Part shown: piece after piece, positions 6,124 to 11,314 of the stretch
Numbering within the stretch: position 1 is the stretch's first letter
How the letters are laid out: the number at the start of each line of letters is the position of its first letter
DNA from: an uncultured beta proteobacterium
GTDB taxonomy: Bacteria; Pseudomonadota; Gammaproteobacteria; Burkholderiales; Rhodocyclaceae
Direction: 5' to 3'
Length of the DNA: 11,314 nt
Assembly (NCBI GenBank): GCA_903933395.1
Contig: CAIZKA010000145.1
Span: 1-11,314, forward strand
Translations under genes and position numbers: made by a program
The notes under the pieces: generated by a model
Databases searched by the model: none
What the model was told of the DNA's origin: nothing
Seen by the model: the letters and a program-made list of their open reading frames with translations, nothing else

Positions 6124-6150
6124 CCCGGGGGCAGCTCCCTGCGTCCCGGG
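6124..6150 (-). terminator. terminator-like hairpin after dapB
   Basis: CCCGGG (6145-6150) pairs with CCCGGG (6124-6129), with an inner GCAG/CTGC stem and a GGAG tetraloop, read on the minus strand. It starts 4 bp after the dapB TAA. Only three U residues follow (TTTGCG), so termination may be partial. Those T residues are also part of the carAB -35 region. Confidence 0.5.
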
Positions 6151-6154
6151 CGGC

Positions 6155-6961
6155 TTACTTCAGGCCGAGCACATCCTGCATGTCGAACAGGCCGCATTTG
6201 TGGCCGTGCATGAAGCGGCCCGCACGCAAGGCGCCCAGCGCGTAAGGCATGCGGCTGGCCGACTTGTGCGTGATTTCGATGCGCTCGCCGGCACCGGCGA
6301 ACAACACCGTGTGGTCGCCGACGATGTCGCCGCCGCGAATGGTGGAAAAGCCGATTTGCGTCGCCGGCCGCTCGCCGGTATGGCCTTCGCGGCCGTACAC
6401 GGCGCACTCGGACAAGTCGCGACCGAGAGCGGCGGCCACCACTTCACCCATGCGCAGGGCCGTGCCCGAGGGCGCATCGACCTTGTGCCGGTGATGCGCC
6501 TCGATGACTTCGATGTCGTAGCCTTCGTCGAGGATCCGCGCCGCGACATCGAGCAGGCGGAACACCGCATTGACGCCCACCGCCATGTTCGGCGCGAAGA
6601 CGATGGGGATCTCCTGCGCCGCGGCCTCGATGGCGCCCTTGCCCTGTGCCGAGAATCCGGTCGTGCCGATCACCAGGCCGACGCCGTGGCGCCGGCAGGC
6701 CGCGAGATGCTCCAGCGTGCCTTCCGGCCGCGTAAAGTCGATCAGGCAATCCGCGTCCGCCAGCGCTGCGTCGAGATCGGCCGTAATCCTGACGCCACAG
6801 GGGGCGCCGACAAGTTCACCGGCATCCTTGCCGAGAAACGGGCTGCTGCCATGCTCAAGTGCGGCTACGAGGCTTGCACCGGCATCCTGCTGCACGGCCT
6901 CGATCAGAGTGCGGCCCATGCGGCCCGAACTGCCGGCAATGGCGTAGCGGATCTTTTCCAT
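6155..6961 (-). CDS. dapB: 4-hydroxy-tetrahydrodipicolinate reductase
   Basis: DapB carries out the NAD(P)H-dependent reduction of the DapA product in the diaminopimelate branch, feeding lysine and peptidoglycan synthesis in the cytoplasm. The 268-residue protein matches the E. coli enzyme closely. It has a nucleotide-binding GSSGRMG (10-16), FTRPEGTLEHL (76-86), GTTGF (99-103), the catalytic EAHHRHKVDAPSGTA (154-168, with H156 and K160 at the positions of E. coli H159 and K163), and the C-terminal GLFDMQDVL. The ATG lies 3 bp after the bamE stop, so the two genes are probably co-transcribed; the Shine-Dalgarno is weak. A terminator-like hairpin follows the TAA. The dapB-carA order is a common betaproteobacterial arrangement. 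Confidence 0.98.
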   Translation of the reverse strand: MEKIRYAIAGSSGRMGRTLIEAVQQDAGASLVAALEHGSSPFLGKDAGELVGAPCGVRITADLDAALADADCLIDFTRPEGTLEHLAACRRHGVGLVIGTTGFSAQGKGAIEAAAQEIPIVFAPNMAVGVNAVFRLLDVAARILDEGYDIEVIEAHHRHKVDAPSGTALRMGEVVAAALGRDLSECAVYGREGHTGERPATQIGFSTIRGGDIVGDHTVLFAGAGERIEITHKSASRMPYALGALRAGRFMHGHKCGLFDMQDVLGLK

Positions 6962-6964
6962 ACC

Positions 6965-7384
6965 CTACTTCTTCTCTTGCGCGTCGGTGCCGGCGGCCGG
7001 TCCGGGAATGACGATCACCTGCGCGGCAGGCTTGGGCGCTTCCGCCCCCGCGCCATCTTCGGCGACGACGTCGCCGGCGACGCGCGTCAGCTTGTTGTCC
7101 TGAAAGAAGACCGTGAGGATGCGCTGCTCCGCCTCCTGCCAACCACGCTGGTAGCGATACACATAGTCCCAACGGTCGGCGTGAAACATGTCGGCCACCA
7201 GCGGCGAGCCGAGAATGAAGCGCACCTGCTCGCGGCTAAGGCCCGGTTTCAACTGCGCCACCATGTCCTGCGTGACGAAGTTGCCCTGCCGCACATCGAT
7301 GCGATAAGGCGTGAGGACATTGGTGATCACCGGCGCACCGGAACAGGCTGCCAGAAACGGCAGGAGCAACAGGAATCGCTTCAT
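6965..7384 (-). CDS. bamE: outer membrane protein assembly factor BamE (SmpA/OmlA lipoprotein)
   Basis: BamE is a lipoprotein of the BAM complex, which folds beta-barrel proteins into the outer membrane. The start at 7384 gives MKRFLLLLPFLAAC, a short type II signal peptide with lipobox LAAC, so C14 would be lipidated. The SmpA/OmlA domain (about 25-105) is recognisable from TPYRIDVRQGNFVTQD (25-40), LKPGLSREQVRFILGSP (45-61) and WDYVYRYQRG (72-81). The C-terminal tail (108-139) is rich in Ala, Pro and Glu and probably disordered; E. coli BamE is shorter at 113 aa. An in-frame ATG 51 bp upstream would bury the signal peptide and is rejected. The gene is divergent from fur and precedes dapB by 3 bp. 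Confidence 0.94.
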   Translation of the reverse strand: MKRFLLLLPFLAACSGAPVITNVLTPYRIDVRQGNFVTQDMVAQLKPGLSREQVRFILGSPLVADMFHADRWDYVYRYQRGWQEAEQRILTVFFQDNKLTRVAGDVVAEDGAGAEAPKPAAQVIVIPGPAAGTDAQEKK

Positions 7385-7456
7385 CTGGGAATTCCGGAAA
7401 AACACAATTGGGAGATGGCTGCCGCATTCCGGCATGCCGCGTCTTTTCCCGGTCGG

Positions 7457-7465
7457 ATTATCCCA
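7457..7465 (-). promoter_or_regulatory. bamE-dapB promoter, extended -10 type
   Basis: Minus-strand TGGGATAAT: hexamer GATAAT (7457-7462, five of six) preceded by TGn (7463-7465), an extended -10. The matching -35 position (7480-7485) reads TATAGT, a poor match, which is usual with an extended -10. The expected start near 7450 gives a leader of about 65 nt. Confidence 0.5.
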
Positions 7466-7483
7466 ACCGGAGCCTGAAAACTA

Positions 7484-7489
7484 TATCAT
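7484..7489 (+). promoter_or_regulatory. candidate fur promoter -10
   Basis: TATCAT (five of six consensus bases) on the plus strand, with transcription expected near 7496 and a leader of about 33 nt. No convincing -35 is present at 16-18 bp. The element lies in a small inverted repeat CTAT-ATC-ATAG (7481-7491) and overlaps the bamE -35 position, so the two divergent promoters share the same DNA. Confidence 0.35.
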
Positions 7490-7528
7490 AGCTGCCCGTT
7501 CAGCCATTGATGCCACGCTCGCCGCTCC

Positions 7529-7975
7529 ATGACCCACCCCGACGATCTCAAGAGTATCGGCCTCAAGGCAACCTATCCGCGCCTCAAGATTCTCGACCTC
7601 TTCCACAAGTTGCAGGACGAGGGATCGACGCGGCATGTCACGGCGGAAGACGTCTATCGCCACCTGCTGGCCGACGGTCTGGATATCGGGCTGGCCACGG
7701 TTTACCGGGTGCTGACACAGTTCGAGCAGGCGGGCCTGCTGCAGCGTCACCACTTCGAATCCGGCAAGGCGATTTTCGAACTCAACGAAGGCAAGCACCA
7801 CGATCATCTGGTCTGCGTGGACTGCGGCCGGGTTGAGGAATTTTTCGACGCCGCAATCGAAAAGCGCCAGATCAGCGTTGCCCAGGAGCGCGGCTTCACG
7901 GTCCGCGAACACGCCCTCTACCTTTACGTCGAGTGCAAAAAAACCAGCTGCCCGCACCGCAAAGCGGCCGTTTAA
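7529..7975 (+). CDS. fur: ferric uptake regulator Fur
   Basis: This 148-residue Fur-family repressor controls iron uptake genes when loaded with Fe2+. The N-terminal winged helix (about 1-85) includes GLKATYPRLKILDLF (11-25), VTAEDVYRHLL (37-47) and the recognition helix LATVYRVLTQFEQAGL (55-70). The dimerisation and metal domain (86-148) has HHDHLVCVDCG (90-100). H36, E84, H90, D92, C96 and C99 correspond to the metal positions in E. coli Fur (offset +3). C136 and C141 form a second CxxxxC pair. The HHDH motif and CxxC mark it as Fur proper rather than Zur or PerR, though the subfamily is inferred. The ATG has no visible Shine-Dalgarno; an upstream ATG at 7510 is out of frame. The gene is divergent from bamE and is followed 8 bp later by a metal-transporter-like gene. 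Confidence 0.96.
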   Translation: MTHPDDLKSIGLKATYPRLKILDLFHKLQDEGSTRHVTAEDVYRHLLADGLDIGLATVYRVLTQFEQAGLLQRHHFESGKAIFELNEGKHHDHLVCVDCGRVEEFFDAAIEKRQISVAQERGFTVREHALYLYVECKKTSCPHRKAAV

Positions 7976-7983
7976 GCGGCCAC

Positions 7984-8556
7984 ATGGAAGCATTTCTCAC
8001 CTCGACCACGCTGGTCGCCATCGCCGAGATCGGCGACAAGACACAGTTGCTGTCCTTCGTCCTCGCCGCCCGGCTGAGGAAGCCCTGGGCCATCATTGCC
8101 GGCATCTTCGTCGCCACGGTGCTCAATCACGCGCTGGCCGGTTCGGTCGGTGTCTGGCTGGCGCAATTGATCGCACCGCAATGGCTGCCGTGGATCACCG
8201 GCGCGGTCTTCATCGTCTTCGGCCTCTGGGCGCTGCACCCGGATTCGCTGGATGAGGACCCGAAGATCCATCCGGCCGGCGCCTTCGTTACCACCACGAT
8301 CGCTTTCTTCATCGCCGAAATGGGCGACAAGACCCAGTTCGCCACGGTGGCACTGGGCGCGCAGTTTCAAGGTGCGCTGTTTGCCGTGGTGATGGGCACC
8401 ACGCTGGGAATGATGCTGGCCAATGTACCGGCGGTGATCATCGGCGAGAAACTGGCCAAGCGTCTGCCGCTGAACCTGATCCGCTGGATTGCCGCCGCCG
8501 TATTCATCGCCACCGGCGTGGTGACCATGCTCGGCGCGCCGGCGATACCGGGATAG
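7984..8556 (+). CDS. TMEM165/GDT1 (UPF0016) family membrane protein, putative Mn2+/Ca2+ exporter
   Basis: This 190-residue integral membrane protein has two homologous halves of about three helices each. Each half opens with the family signature E-x-G-D-K-T: AEIGDKTQ at 14-21 and AEMGDKTQ at 111-118. The acidic and Thr residues of these motifs are thought to form the cation path in GDT1/TMEM165 proteins. Bacterial members such as Vibrio cholerae MneA export manganese. A short cytosolic or periplasmic loop (85-98, HPDSLDEDPKIHP) joins the halves. The start at 7984 gives family length; an ATG at 7933 would overlap fur by 43 bp and add an unrelated polar stretch. The gene lies 8 bp after fur with no promoter gap, so the two are probably co-transcribed. 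The substrate is inferred from the family and from the linkage to fur. Confidence 0.9.
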   Translation: MEAFLTSTTLVAIAEIGDKTQLLSFVLAARLRKPWAIIAGIFVATVLNHALAGSVGVWLAQLIAPQWLPWITGAVFIVFGLWALHPDSLDEDPKIHPAGAFVTTTIAFFIAEMGDKTQFATVALGAQFQGALFAVVMGTTLGMMLANVPAVIIGEKLAKRLPLNLIRWIAAAVFIATGVVTMLGAPAIPG

Positions 8557-8562
8557 CCGAAA

Positions 8563-10215
8563 CTAGCCCTGGCCGAGCATTTCAGCCGCGTGGCGGCGCG
8601 TGGTTTCGGTGATTTTCTCGCCACCCAGCATGCGCGCGATCTCGCCGATGCGCGCCTCCTTGTCGAGGACGCTGACCGTCGAGGTGGTTGCCCCCTTGCG
8701 CGTCTCCTTGGCGATCGACCACTGCCAGTCGGCCTGCGCCGCCACCTGCGGCAGATGGGTAACGCACAGCACCTGGCGGCTCTTGCCCAGTTCGCGCAGC
8801 ATGCGGCCGACTATTTCCGCGACGCGACCGCCGATGCCGACGTCGACTTCGTCGAAGATCAGTGTGCCGGCAGCATTGGCCTGGCTGGCGATCACTTGCA
8901 GGGCGAGGCCGATGCGCGACAACTCGCCGCCCGACGCCACCTTGGCCAAACCGCGCAGCGGCTGGCCGGCATTGGCCGAAACCAGGAACTCGACGCTCTC
9001 CAGCCCGCAGGCGGCGCCCTCGGGCAGCGGTGCCAGCGCGATCTCGAAGCGCCCGCCGGCCATGGCCAGTTCCTGCATGCCGGCGGTGACGGCGGCGGAC
9101 AAGACCTTGGATGTCTTCACGCGCAAGGCGGAAAGCTTTTTCCCCGACTCGCGAAATGCTGCTTCTGCCTTGCGTTCTCGCTCGGCCAGCGCGGCCGGAT
9201 CGGCGCGCAAGGTGAGTTCGGCCAGCCGCGCCTGCAAAGACTCCAGCAAAGCCGGCAATTCCTCGGGCGAGACGCGATGTTTGCGCGCCATCTGCGTCAC
9301 CGCATCGATGCGGCCGTCGAGTTCGCCGAGCCGCGCGGGATCAAGCTCCAGACGATCCTGATAGCGCCGTAGCGCCAGCGCCGACTCTTCGAGCTGGATC
9401 AGCGCCGTCTCGAACAGTTGCGCCGCCTCGCCCAGCGCCGGATCAAAAGACGTCAATTCCGCCAGTTTCGCCCCGGCATGCTGCAACATCGGCAGGCTCG
9501 CAGCTTCGCCCTCCTCCAGCGCCGCCAGCGCCAGGCCGGCACCTTCCAGCAGGGCATTGGCGTTGCCCAGGCGGCGGTGCTCCTGTTCCGTTTCCTGCCA
9601 TCCGGCGACATCGAAGCCCAGGGCGACCAGTTCCCCGACCTGCCACTCGAGCAGCTCGCGTTCGCGCGCCGAGGCCTCGACATCCTTTTCCGCGGCATGG
9701 CGCGCTTCCCGCGCTGTGCGCCATGCCGTCCATGCTGCGGCGGCGTCACGCGCCAGCGCCTGCGCGCCGGCATGGGTGTCGAGCAGGTCGCGCTGGGCAT
9801 CGCCGCGCAACAGGGAATGATGGGCATTCTGGCCGTGGATGTCGGCAAGGAAATCGGCGACCTCGCGCAATTGCCCGAGCGTGGCCGCAGCCCCGTTGAC
9901 ATAGGCGCGGGAGCGGCCGGCGCTGTCGATCACGCGGCGCAGCAGGCAGGCATCGGTGTCGAAATCTCCGGCCCGCAGCCAGGATTCGAGCGCACTTCCC
10001 GGCGCCACGTCGAACTCCGCGGAAATCTCGGCGCGCTCGGCGCCGCTGCGCACTACCGAAGCGTCGGCGCGTTCGCCCAGCGCCAGCGACAGCGCATCGA
10101 CGAGTATGGATTTGCCGGCGCCGGTCTCGCCGGTCAGCGCGCCGAAGCCGCCACCGAACTCAAGCTCGATGCGGTCGACAATGACAAAGTCGCGGATGAT
10201 CAGGCGCAGCAGCAT
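8563..10215 (-). CDS. recN: DNA repair protein RecN
   Basis: RecN is an SMC-like ATPase that acts early in double-strand break repair, holding DNA ends or sister chromatids together. The 550-residue protein (E. coli 553) has Walker A GETGAGKS (29-36), the RecN-typical DIHGQNAHHSL (125-135), a coiled-coil arm rich in Ala, Glu, Leu and Arg (about 150-375), ABC signature SGGELSR (428-434), Walker B LIFDEVDVGIGG (452-463) and the switch VTHLPQVAA (485-493). All ATPase motifs are intact. The ATG lies 2 bp after the nadK TGA without a clear Shine-Dalgarno, so translation is probably coupled to nadK. The TAG ends 6 bp from the stop of the convergent GDT1-family gene, leaving no room for a terminator. 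Confidence 0.98.
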   Translation of the reverse strand: MLLRLIIRDFVIVDRIELEFGGGFGALTGETGAGKSILVDALSLALGERADASVVRSGAERAEISAEFDVAPGSALESWLRAGDFDTDACLLRRVIDSAGRSRAYVNGAAATLGQLREVADFLADIHGQNAHHSLLRGDAQRDLLDTHAGAQALARDAAAAWTAWRTAREARHAAEKDVEASARERELLEWQVGELVALGFDVAGWQETEQEHRRLGNANALLEGAGLALAALEEGEAASLPMLQHAGAKLAELTSFDPALGEAAQLFETALIQLEESALALRRYQDRLELDPARLGELDGRIDAVTQMARKHRVSPEELPALLESLQARLAELTLRADPAALAERERKAEAAFRESGKKLSALRVKTSKVLSAAVTAGMQELAMAGGRFEIALAPLPEGAACGLESVEFLVSANAGQPLRGLAKVASGGELSRIGLALQVIASQANAAGTLIFDEVDVGIGGRVAEIVGRMLRELGKSRQVLCVTHLPQVAAQADWQWSIAKETRKGATTSTVSVLDKEARIGEIARMLGGEKITETTRRHAAEMLGQG

Positions 10216-10217
10216 GT

Positions 10218-11108
10218 TCAGTGGCGGGGCGTCGAACTCCAGTGGAGTTTTTCGCGCAACATGGCGAAATAGCTGTAGCCGGGCGGATGCAACAGGGTGA
10301 TGCTATGGCGCGAACGACCCATGCGCACCACGTCGCCGGCACGGGCATCGAAGCGCGTCTGGCCGTCGAAGTGCACCCGCGCGTCATGCGGCGGCAGCAA
10401 GGCGATATCGATCGTGCTGCTGTCGCTGACGGTGATCGGCCGGTTCGAGAGGGCATGAGGACACAGGGGCACGATGGCGATGCCGGGCACCGAGGGATGG
10501 AGGATCGGGCCGTTGGCGGAAAGCGCGTAGGCGGTGGATCCGGTCGGCGTGGACACGATCAGGCCATCCGCACGCAGGACATGGATCAGTTCGCCGTCGA
10601 CCTTCACTTCCAGCTCGATCATGCGGCCGATGTCGCCCTTGTTGACCACCACATCGTTCAGCGCCAGCGTCTGGTAGGCCGGCTCGCCGTCACGCCGCAC
10701 TTCGGCATCGAGCAGGAACCTTCGCTCGCGGGAGAACTTCCCCTCAAGCAAGGAGGTAACGTTCTCGATCATGGAACCGAGCGAGATGTCGGTCATGAAG
10801 CCCAGCCGTCCCTGGTTGACGCCGACCAGCGGCACGTCGAAGCAGGCGAGGTGTCGCGCCGCATTGAGCATGGTGCCGTCGCCGCCGAGGATCACCGCCA
10901 GCTCGGCACGCTCGCCTATCGTCTCGTAGCCTGCCACCGCATAGCCGTTGGCGCCGACCGCCGCCGCCGTATCTTCTTCGAGCAGTACCTCGACGCCGCG
11001 CTGACTCAGGAAGGTGGCGAGCGCCCGCAGGGACTCGGCGATTTCCCGGCTCTGGTACTTGCCGATCAGGGCGACGGAATTGAATGCATTGGATGCGGCG
11101 GCGTTCAT
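10218..11108 (-). CDS. nadK: NAD kinase
   Basis: NAD kinase phosphorylates NAD+ to NADP+ in the cytoplasm, the only route to NADP(H). The 296-residue protein (E. coli 292) carries the GGDGT motif (75-79, within VILGGDGTML), GVNQGRLGFMTD (96-107), LNDVVVNKG (150-158) and the glycine-rich TPTGSTAYALSANGP (188-202). The start at 11108 is chosen because the protein then opens MNAAASNAFNSVALIGKYQ, aligned with other NadKs. An in-frame ATG at 11201 would add 31 residues and overlap the end of the upstream transposase-like frame. No Shine-Dalgarno precedes the ATG, and an extended -10 element ends 7 bp before it, suggesting a leaderless mRNA. nadK and recN form an operon, as in many proteobacteria. 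Confidence 0.97.
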   Translation of the reverse strand: MNAAASNAFNSVALIGKYQSREIAESLRALATFLSQRGVEVLLEEDTAAAVGANGYAVAGYETIGERAELAVILGGDGTMLNAARHLACFDVPLVGVNQGRLGFMTDISLGSMIENVTSLLEGKFSRERRFLLDAEVRRDGEPAYQTLALNDVVVNKGDIGRMIELEVKVDGELIHVLRADGLIVSTPTGSTAYALSANGPILHPSVPGIAIVPLCPHALSNRPITVSDSSTIDIALLPPHDARVHFDGQTRFDARAGDVVRMGRSRHSITLLHPPGYSYFAMLREKLHWSSTPRH

Positions 11109-11115
11109 GCGGCCG

Positions 11116-11124
11116 ATTAAACCA
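11116..11124 (-). promoter_or_regulatory. putative nadK-recN promoter, extended -10
   Basis: Minus-strand TGGTTTAAT: hexamer TTTAAT (11116-11121, five of six) preceded by TGn (11122-11124). Seven bases separate the hexamer from the nadK ATG, so transcription would start at or next to the A of the start codon. No good -35 is present; an A7 run lies about 17-24 bp upstream of the hexamer. Confidence 0.45.
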
Positions 11125-11161
11125 CAATGCGCCCGGCTTTTTTTCATCAGCCAATGACGGG

Positions 11162-11177
11162 CTGCCGGCCGGACCAG
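11162..11177. promoter_or_regulatory. weak LexA-box-like CTG-N10-CAG
   Basis: CTG (11162-11164) and CAG (11175-11177) are separated by ten bases, the spacing of the proteobacterial LexA box. However, the inner bases are G/C rich instead of T-(AT)n-A. recN is a classical SOS gene, which is the only reason to record it. It lies about 40 bp upstream of the nadK -10, not overlapping it. Confidence 0.15.
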
Positions 11178-11193
11178 GGCAATCGCATGAATC

Positions 11194-11314
11194 TTATACA
11201 AGACCGAGAAGCTGAGCGCGATAGGTGTCGGAGGTGGCGGCGATGAGGCGGCGGACCTTGAGCCCGCCCTTGCGCTTGACCGGGGCGAGGCGAATGAGGT
11301 TCAAGGCAATATGA
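11194..11314 (-). CDS. probable transposase C-terminus, cut by the window edge
   Basis: The last 39-40 codons of a minus-strand gene end in TAA at 11194-11196; the rest lies beyond the right edge. The peptide HIALNLIRLAPVKRK followed by GGLKVRRLIAATSDTYRAQL has the feel of a DDE transposase C-terminus, where an A-x-N-L-x-R helix near the end is common in IS4-, IS5- and ISAs1-type enzymes. The exact family is not recognised. It does not resemble HrcA, the protein often encoded upstream of nadK-recN in betaproteobacteria. If it is a transposase, the insertion sequence end should fall in 11125-11193, but no inverted repeat can be identified without the other end. A non-transposase identity is possible. 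Confidence 0.45.
   Translation of the reverse strand, partial: HIALNLIRLAPVKRKGGLKVRRLIAATSDTYRAQLLGLV

Noticed and set aside
5201..7477. A plus-strand open frame of 758 codons across carA, dapB and bamE
   Set aside because: It runs antisense through three well-identified genes, including their intergenic gaps, and has no recognisable domain. The same codon-bias artefact explains it.
7385..7528. Canonical Fur box in the fur/bamE control region
   Set aside because: The best alignment around 7475-7493 matches only about 8 of 19 consensus positions, too few to call.
7976..7983. Manganese riboswitch (yybP-ykoY) ahead of the GDT1-family gene
   Set aside because: Only 8 bp separate the gene from fur. 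The small stem at 7966-7981 is far too short to be that riboswitch.
8590..10272. Long plus-strand frames antisense to recN and the start of nadK
   Set aside because: They are shadows of genes with complete ATPase and kinase motifs and show no protein-like pattern of their own.

Overview
The window is a compact block of bacterial housekeeping genes. High GC content, close similarity to proteobacterial CarAB, DapB and Fur, and the linkage carA-dapB-bamE-fur-recN-nadK point to a betaproteobacterium, probably near the Rhodocyclaceae. The lineage is inferred from gene order and protein character, not from a search.

Layout, left to right. The left edge cuts off the first codons of rlmE (23S rRNA 2'-O-methyltransferase, minus strand), which is divergent from yhbY (ribosome-assembly CRM protein, plus strand) across only 14 bp. 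yhbY runs tail to tail into a long minus-strand series. In transcription order this series reads bamE, dapB, (hairpin and promoter), carA, carB, (palindromic repeat block), greA, DUF4149 membrane protein. fur and a TMEM165/GDT1-type membrane protein form a plus-strand pair divergent from bamE. They converge with recN, which follows nadK on the minus strand. At the right edge an 85-bp spacer separates nadK from the last 39 or so codons of a probable transposase, in the place where I would expect hrcA.

Functional groups: pyrimidine and arginine precursor synthesis (carAB), lysine and peptidoglycan precursor synthesis (dapB), outer-membrane assembly (bamE), metal homeostasis (fur plus a putative Mn/Ca transporter), DNA repair (recN), NADP supply (nadK), transcription elongation (greA) and ribosome maturation (rlmE, yhbY). 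Spacing is very tight: carA/carB overlap by 8 bp, greA and the DUF4149 gene abut as TGA-ATG, nadK/recN are 2 bp apart, bamE/dapB 3 bp apart and fur/GDT1 8 bp apart.

No gap exceeds 300 bp. The only non-coding stretches of note are: 1441-1638, filled by G/C-rich palindromes resembling a REP/BIME-type intergenic repeat; 6014-6154, with the best promoter in the window (TTGCGA-17-TATAAT for carAB) pressed against a terminator-like hairpin after dapB; 7385-7528, the divergent bamE/fur control region; and 11109-11193, upstream of nadK. I see no undescribed multi-gene system. The points worth a second look are the repeat block whose edge forms the carB stop codon, two promoters placed as if for leaderless mRNAs (yhbY, nadK), the carA leader, the fur-GDT1 pairing, and the transposase tail beside nadK.
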